Assembly: GCF_001428665.1 (NCBI RefSeq) | Contig: NZ_LMIJ01000010.1 | Location: forward strand, 60,201 to 124,200 | Length of the DNA: 64,000 nucleotides | Source of the DNA: Acidovorax sp. Root219 | Lineage (GTDB): Bacteria > Pseudomonadota > Gammaproteobacteria > Burkholderiales > Burkholderiaceae_C | Direction: 5' to 3' | Shown here: positions 59,644 to 64,000 of the stretch, piece after piece | Layout: each line of letters opens with the position of its first letter | Position numbering within the stretch: position 1 is the first letter of the stretch | Translations under genes and position numbers: made by a program | The notes under the pieces: model-generated | The model's database searches: none | Told to the model about the DNA's origin: nothing | Seen by the model: the letters and a program-made list of their open reading frames with translations, nothing else

Positions 59644-61212
59644 CTATCGCAGCGTGCCCGTCGAGGGCAGGCGAAACGCCTCCACCAGTTCGGCCAGCTG
59701 CTGCGCCTGCACGCGCAGGCCCTGCGCGGCGGCCGAAGACTCCTCCACCAGCGCGGCGTTCTGCTGCGTCATCTGGTCCAGTTGGGACACGGCCTCGCCC
59801 ACCTGGCTCAGGCCCGTGGTCTGCTCGCGCGCGGCGGTGCTGATCTCGCCGATGATGGTCGCCACCTGTTTCACCGAGTCGACGATCTCGCCCATGGTGC
59901 TGCCAGCGGCATGCACCAGCGCCGAGCCTTCGTCCACCTGGCGCACGCTGTCGCTGATCAGGCCGCCGATTTCCTTGGCGGCCTTGGCCGAGCGCTGGGC
60001 CAGGCTGCGCACCTCGCTGGCCACCACGGCGAAGCCCCGGCCCTGCTCACCGGCACGGGCGGCTTCCACCGCCGCATTGAGCGCCAGGATGTTGGTCTGG
60101 AAGGCGATGCCGTCGATCACGCTGGTGATGTCGGCAATGCGCCGGGACGACTGGGCGATGCCCTCCATGGTGCCCACCACCCGGTCCACCGCGTCGCGCC
60201 CGCGCTGGGCCACGCCGCTGGCACCCGTGGCCAGGCTGCTGGCCTGCGCGGCCGCGTCGGCGCTGTGGCGCACGGTGGCCAGCAGCTCTTCCATGCTGGC
60301 GGCGATTTCTTCGAGGTTCGAGGCCGTCTGCTCGGTGCGGGCCGACAGGTCGCTGTTGCCCGCCGCGATCTCGCCGCTGGCATCGGCTACCGAGGCGCTG
60401 GCCCCGCGCATGCCCACGACCAGCGCCGCCAGACGTGCCTGCATGTCGCCCAGCCGGGCCACCAGGGCCTGCAGTTCATCGCGGTTGCCTGTGTCCGCGG
60501 CGGGCACGTGCGAGGTCAGGTCGCCCTCGGCGATGCGGTCGGTCACGTCCGATGCCCGTGCCAGGGGCCGCAGGATGGAGCGCGACAGCAACCAGGCACA
60601 CACCAGGCTCAGCAGCAGCCCCAGCGCAGAGCCCGCAGCCAGCAGCAAGGTGCCCATCTTCTCGCTGCGGGTGGCCGCCGCGCGCGCATCGGCCACCCGC
60701 TGGCGCTGGTATTCGGCCAGCTCGTCGACCGCCTTGGCATAGGCATCCGCCGCTGGGCGCAGGGTGCCGGCAATGGCGTCTGCAGGCAGGGCCTCGCCAG
60801 CCTTGCGGCGCTTGACCAGATCGTCGCGCACGCTGCGAAACTGGTTGCCCGCCTTGTCGATGGTGTCGAAGATGCGTTGCGATGCGGGGTCTTCGGTCAG
60901 CTCGTCGAGCCGTTTGCGCACCTCGCTGGAGCGCGCCGACGTGACCTTGCGGTCGGCGTCGATGCGCGCTGTGTAGGCCGGGTTGTCGATCTCCAGCAGG
61001 GTCTCGGCCCGCACCGAACTGAGCACCACGATGGCGTGCAGCTCGCGGGCCAGCAGGGCCCGCTCGGAGGAGGCGCCGCCCAGGTCATCGGCGATATCCT
61101 GCAGCTCCGCCAGCCGCCAGATCCCCACCGCTGCCGACAGGAACATCACAAGGCATACGACGCCAAAGGCGAGGGCCAGGCGGAACGCGACACGCGTTTG
61201 GGTGAGGGACAT
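59644..61212 (-). CDS. Methyl-accepting chemotaxis protein
   Basis: A 522-residue receptor with a first membrane helix at about 12-32, a four-helix periplasmic sensor (residues 35-185), a second membrane helix ([21 protein letters not shown]), a HAMP domain ([22 protein letters not shown]) and a signalling tip [33 protein letters not shown]. No chemotaxis pathway genes are adjacent. It converges on the GlxA-type regulator. Confidence 0.95.
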   Translation of the reverse strand: MSLTQTRVAFRLALAFGVVCLVMFLSAAVGIWRLAELQDIADDLGGASSERALLARELHAIVVLSSVRAETLLEIDNPAYTARIDADRKVTSARSSEVRKRLDELTEDPASQRIFDTIDKAGNQFRSVRDDLVKRRKAGEALPADAIAGTLRPAADAYAKAVDELAEYQRQRVADARAAATRSEKMGTLLLAAGSALGLLLSLVCAWLLSRSILRPLARASDVTDRIAEGDLTSHVPAADTGNRDELQALVARLGDMQARLAALVVGMRGASASVADASGEIAAGNSDLSARTEQTASNLEEIAASMEELLATVRHSADAAAQASSLATGASGVAQRGRDAVDRVVGTMEGIAQSSRRIADITSVIDGIAFQTNILALNAAVEAARAGEQGRGFAVVASEVRSLAQRSAKAAKEIGGLISDSVRQVDEGSALVHAAGSTMGEIVDSVKQVATIIGEISTAAREQTTGLSQVGEAVSQLDQMTQQNAALVEESSAAAQGLRVQAQQLAELVEAFRLPSTGTLR

Positions 61213-61385
61213 GGTGCAGGCCTGTTGGTGGGGTCAGTGAATACTGGATCTGTAGCAGATTGCAACAAATCCGGGTTTTCCCTTATATCGTCAATATGGG
61301 ACGAATACTTGAACCCGGAGTGCCCTCTGCCAGCCCCATGCCAGCCTGATTCCAGCCAAAGGGCAGGAAAGGGCGTTTTTCAAGG

Positions 61386-61967
61386 TCACTCTGCCGCCGC
61401 CCCCCTCAGCACGCTCGCCCCTGCTGCGGCACGCAGTTCGCCGGAGAGCTCCGGGCTGCGGACGGCGCGTGACAGCACCAGTGCCCCCACCAGTTGCGAC
61501 AGCGCAGCCAAGGCCTGTTCGCGGCGCTCGGCGGGTCCGTTACCCTGCATCAGCGGTTCCAGCACCCGCAGGAAATTGTCGATCCCGGTTTCGAACGTGC
61601 CCTTCAGCGCCGCACCAGCACGGGCCACGTCACCGGCCAGCGCCGCCATCGCACAGCCTTTGGCGGTGTGCTGGCAATGCAGATCCGAGAGGTAGAACCC
61701 CACCAGCGCCTGCAGCGCCTCGGCCGGCGGCTTGGCAGACAGCTCCTCCCAGTAGTGCTGGTTGGCCATGAGTGCGCGCTCACATGCCAGGCCAGCCAGT
61801 TCATCCTTGGACTCGAAATGGCCATAGAAGCCGCCCCGGGTCAGCCCGGCAGCCTGCATCAGCTCGTTCAGGCCGATGCCGTCGAACCCTTTTTCACGGA
61901 ACAACTCACCTGCCACATCCACGATGCGCTCGCGGTTGGCCTCGGCCTGCGCCCTCGTCACTTTCAT
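61386..61967 (-). CDS. TetR-family regulator
   Basis: A 193-residue repressor with the N-terminal helix-turn-helix RERIVDVAGELFREKGFDGIGLNELMQAAGLTRGGFYGHFESKDEL (about 12-57) and a ligand domain with SDLHCQHTAKGCAMAALAGD, as in the NemR/AcrR-like subgroup with a conserved Cys. The ATG at 61967 follows AAGGAGA. Divergent from the thiolase gene, with two palindromes between. Confidence 0.92.
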   Translation of the reverse strand: MKVTRAQAEANRERIVDVAGELFREKGFDGIGLNELMQAAGLTRGGFYGHFESKDELAGLACERALMANQHYWEELSAKPPAEALQALVGFYLSDLHCQHTAKGCAMAALAGDVARAGAALKGTFETGIDNFLRVLEPLMQGNGPAERREQALAALSQLVGALVLSRAVRSPELSGELRAAAGASVLRGAAAE

Positions 61968-61996
61968 GGCTTCTCCTTGTGCTTGACTTATTTTAC

Positions 61997-62036
61997 ATGT
62001 TGATCGACATTTATATTTATTCATGTCAGACAACAT
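61997..62036. promoter_or_regulatory. Twin TetR operator-like palindromes
   Basis: Two 14-bp sites share ATGT-N6-ACAT: ATGTTGATCGACAT (61997-62010) and ATGTCAGACAACAT (62023-62036), with centres 26 bp apart. They fill the AT-rich gap between the TetR gene and the thiolase gene, so one repressor could silence both. Confidence 0.7.
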
Positions 62037-62053
62037 TTAAAAAGGCATCCCCC

Positions 62054-63187
62054 ATGAAAGCATTGATCACCGCCTATGCGCGCACTCCGTTCCACTTCGC
62101 ACGCAAAGGTGCCCTGGCCCAGGTGCGGCCCGACACGCTGGCCGCCGAACTCATCAGGAGCCTGGTGCAGCGCACCGGCATCGACCCGGCGACGCTGGAA
62201 GACGTGATCGCCGGCTGCGCCTACCCGGAGGGTGCGCAGGGCAACAACATCGCGCGCATCGCGTCGCTGCTGGCCGGGCTGCCGCACGGGGTCAGCGGGA
62301 TGACGGTGAACCGCTTTTGCGGCTCGTCGATGTCGGCCGTGCACATTGCGGCCGCGCAGATCGAGGCCGGACTGGGCGATGCCTACCTGTGCCTGGGGGT
62401 GGAGTCCATGACCATGGTGCCGCAGGGCGGCCTCACCTTCTCGCCCCACCCTGTGCTGTTCGAGCAGACCGATGCCTACATGGCCATGGGCGAGACGGCC
62501 GAGAACGTGGCCGAGCGCTACGCGGTGTCGCGCACCGACCAGGAGCAACTGGCGTTGCAATCCCACCGCAAGGCCGCCGCAGCGCGCGAAGCCGGCCTGC
62601 TGCGCAGCGAGATCGTGCCCATTGCCCTGCCCGACGGACAGGTGGTGGCCGAGGACGGCTGCATCCGCCCCGCCACCTCGCTCGAAGCGCTGGCCGGCCT
62701 CAAGCCCGCATTCCGCGAGACCGGCTCGGTCACGGCGGGCACTTCGTCGCCACTGACCGATGGCGCAGCCGCCGTGCTGGTGACCAGCGAGGCCTACGCC
62801 GCGCGCCACGGCCTGCAACCGCTGGCGCGCATAGTCGCCATGGCCACTGCGGGCGTGGACCCCGCCTTCATGGGCCTGGGGCCCATCCCTGCATCGCGCA
62901 AGGCGCTGGCCCGCGCAGGCCTGGCCGCAGCCGACATGGACGTGGTCGAGATCAACGAGGCCTTCGCCTCCCAGGCGCTGGCCTGCATCCGCGAACTGGG
63001 CCTGCGGCCCGAGGCCATCAACCTCGACGGCGGCGGCCTGGCCATCGGCCACCCGCTGGGCGCCACCGGCGCGCGCATCACCGGCAAGGCGGCTGCGCTG
63101 CTGCAGCGCCAGGGCGGGCGCTACGCGCTGGCCACCCAGTGCATCGGCGGCGGCCAGGGCATCGCCACGGTGCTGCAGGCGCTGTGA
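62054..63187 (+). CDS. Acetyl-CoA acyltransferase (thiolase)
   Basis: Thiolytic or condensing enzyme of fatty-acid metabolism. The 377-residue product has the nucleophile Cys in VNRFCGSSMSAVH (near residue 87), EINEAFASQ, GHPLGATGAR (catalytic His) and the second Cys in QCIGGGQG. Length is slightly below the usual 390. It is divergent from TetR and followed by an SDR gene 58 bases downstream, suggesting an inducible degradative unit (inference). Confidence 0.94.
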   Translation: MKALITAYARTPFHFARKGALAQVRPDTLAAELIRSLVQRTGIDPATLEDVIAGCAYPEGAQGNNIARIASLLAGLPHGVSGMTVNRFCGSSMSAVHIAAAQIEAGLGDAYLCLGVESMTMVPQGGLTFSPHPVLFEQTDAYMAMGETAENVAERYAVSRTDQEQLALQSHRKAAAAREAGLLRSEIVPIALPDGQVVAEDGCIRPATSLEALAGLKPAFRETGSVTAGTSSPLTDGAAAVLVTSEAYAARHGLQPLARIVAMATAGVDPAFMGLGPIPASRKALARAGLAAADMDVVEINEAFASQALACIRELGLRPEAINLDGGGLAIGHPLGATGARITGKAAALLQRQGGRYALATQCIGGGQGIATVLQAL

Positions 63188-63245
63188 CAGCCACCAACCA
63201 TTTCTCCTACCCCCACCTCACCCTCTTGCTCCAAGGACTGCTTCC

Positions 63246-63941
63246 ATGAACCTCCAGAACTCCGTCGTCTTCATCACCGGTGCCAACCGGGGCCTGGGCC
63301 TGGCCTTTGCGCAGGCGGCCCTCGCCGCAGGTGCCCGCAAGGTCTACGCGGCCGCACGCGACCCCGCCACCGTCACCTTGCCCGGCGTCATCCCCGTGCA
63401 GCTCGATGTCACGAACCCCGCCCAGATCGCGGCCGCCGTGGCCGCCTGCCCCGATGTGACGCTGCTGGTGAACAACAGCGGCATCTCGCGCGGATCGAGC
63501 TTCCTGGGCACCGATGCCATGGCAGCTGCGCGCGCCGAGTTCGAGACCAATTTCTTCGGCCCCTGGGCCGTGGCGCAGGCCTTTGCCCCGGTGCTCCAGG
63601 CGAACGGCGGTGGCGCGGTGCTCAACGTGCTGTCGGTACTGAGCTGGCTCACGATTCCCGGTGTGGCCACCTACAGCGCCTCCAAGGCCGCGGCCTGGTC
63701 GCTGAGCAATGGCCTGCGCAACGAGTTGCGCGCCCAGGGCACGCAGGTGACCAGCCTGCACGTGGCCTACATGGACACCGACATGACGCGCGGCCTGGAC
63801 GCCCCCAAGGCCGCCCCGCTCGACGTCGCACGCCTGGCGCTGCAGGGCGTGCAGGCCGGCCTCGCCGAGGTGCTGGCCGACGACACCACGCGCCATGTGA
63901 AGCAATCGCTCTCCAGCGCCACCCCGGCCTACGCGGGCTGA
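63246..63941 (+). CDS. Short-chain dehydrogenase/reductase
   Basis: A 231-residue NAD(P)-dependent oxidoreductase. Cofactor motif TGANRGLGLAF, then LLVNNSGIS, the catalytic Ser in LNVLSVLSW and YSASK (Tyr and Lys). It is a classical SDR; the substrate is unknown. Probably cotranscribed with the thiolase. Only 59 bases follow before the window ends, and I see no feature in them. Confidence 0.93.
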   Translation: MNLQNSVVFITGANRGLGLAFAQAALAAGARKVYAAARDPATVTLPGVIPVQLDVTNPAQIAAAVAACPDVTLLVNNSGISRGSSFLGTDAMAAARAEFETNFFGPWAVAQAFAPVLQANGGGAVLNVLSVLSWLTIPGVATYSASKAAAWSLSNGLRNELRAQGTQVTSLHVAYMDTDMTRGLDAPKAAPLDVARLALQGVQAGLAEVLADDTTRHVKQSLSSATPAYAG

Positions 63942-64000
63942 TACGGATTTGCCTTCAACCGTATAACGTCGTTGGTTCGCCTTGCCGTGCTACAGCACTG

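Overview
The window looks like a chromosome segment of a high-GC betaproteobacterium, most likely Burkholderiales, family Comamonadaceae (Acidovorax-like). This rests on gene content and recognisable protein sequence, not on a database search: a Burkholderiales-style dcw cluster, a cysteine-poor DksA, a Bug/TctC periplasmic binding protein, hslVU next to a STAS-like protein, and strongly GC-biased codon use throughout.

Positions 1-14.9 kb carry the division and cell wall (dcw) cluster, all on the minus strand and read right to left: mraZ, rsmH, ftsL, ftsI, murE, murF, mraY, murD, ftsW, murG, murC, ddl and a truncated ftsQ. Almost every junction overlaps by 1-10 bases, so translation is probably coupled. 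Upstream of mraZ lie four direct repeats at exact 10-bp spacing, the expected MraZ operator.

From 15 to 28.4 kb, mostly minus strand, are housekeeping genes: hslVU protease, a STAS-like protein, dksA, a COG0523 metal GTPase, rlmI, lepB, a GGDEF-EAL protein (plus strand), xerC, a DUF484 gene and dapF. From 28.5 to 40.2 kb is a plus-strand accessory stretch broken by two divergent LysR genes: a GST, an MFS exporter with an aldo-keto reductase, a Bug protein with a maleate isomerase, a Nudix-metallo-beta-lactamase fusion, a pseudouridine synthase-like protein without the catalytic Asp, and a DUF898/M48 pair. rnpB (minus) follows at 40.3-40.7 kb with an enlarged hairpin domain.

The most interesting region is 40.7-49.4 kb, an RNA-repair locus. 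rtcR (sigma-54 activator) faces a -24/-12 promoter at 42505-42519. The roughly 560-nt leader that follows holds two tandem tRNA-like modules with intact D and T arms, but their anticodon arms are reduced to short GAAA-capped hairpins. Next come a slipin, a third tRNA-like 3' half ending in CCA, two proteins I cannot assign, rtcB (RNA ligase), a Pol-beta-type nucleotidyltransferase and rtcA (RNA 3'-phosphate cyclase). The RNA modules resemble the tRNA-mimicking domain of bacterial Y RNAs (YrlA), yet no Ro60/Rsr gene is present in the window.

From 49.4 to 57.1 kb are cysK, a ybhP-clsB-ybhN-like phospholipid operon, a J-domain protein, a COG2509 flavoprotein and a VUT-family membrane protein. 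The last 7 kb holds an exported M20 hydrolase, a GlxA-type AraC regulator, a chemoreceptor, and a TetR gene divergent from a thiolase-SDR pair with twin operator-like palindromes between them.
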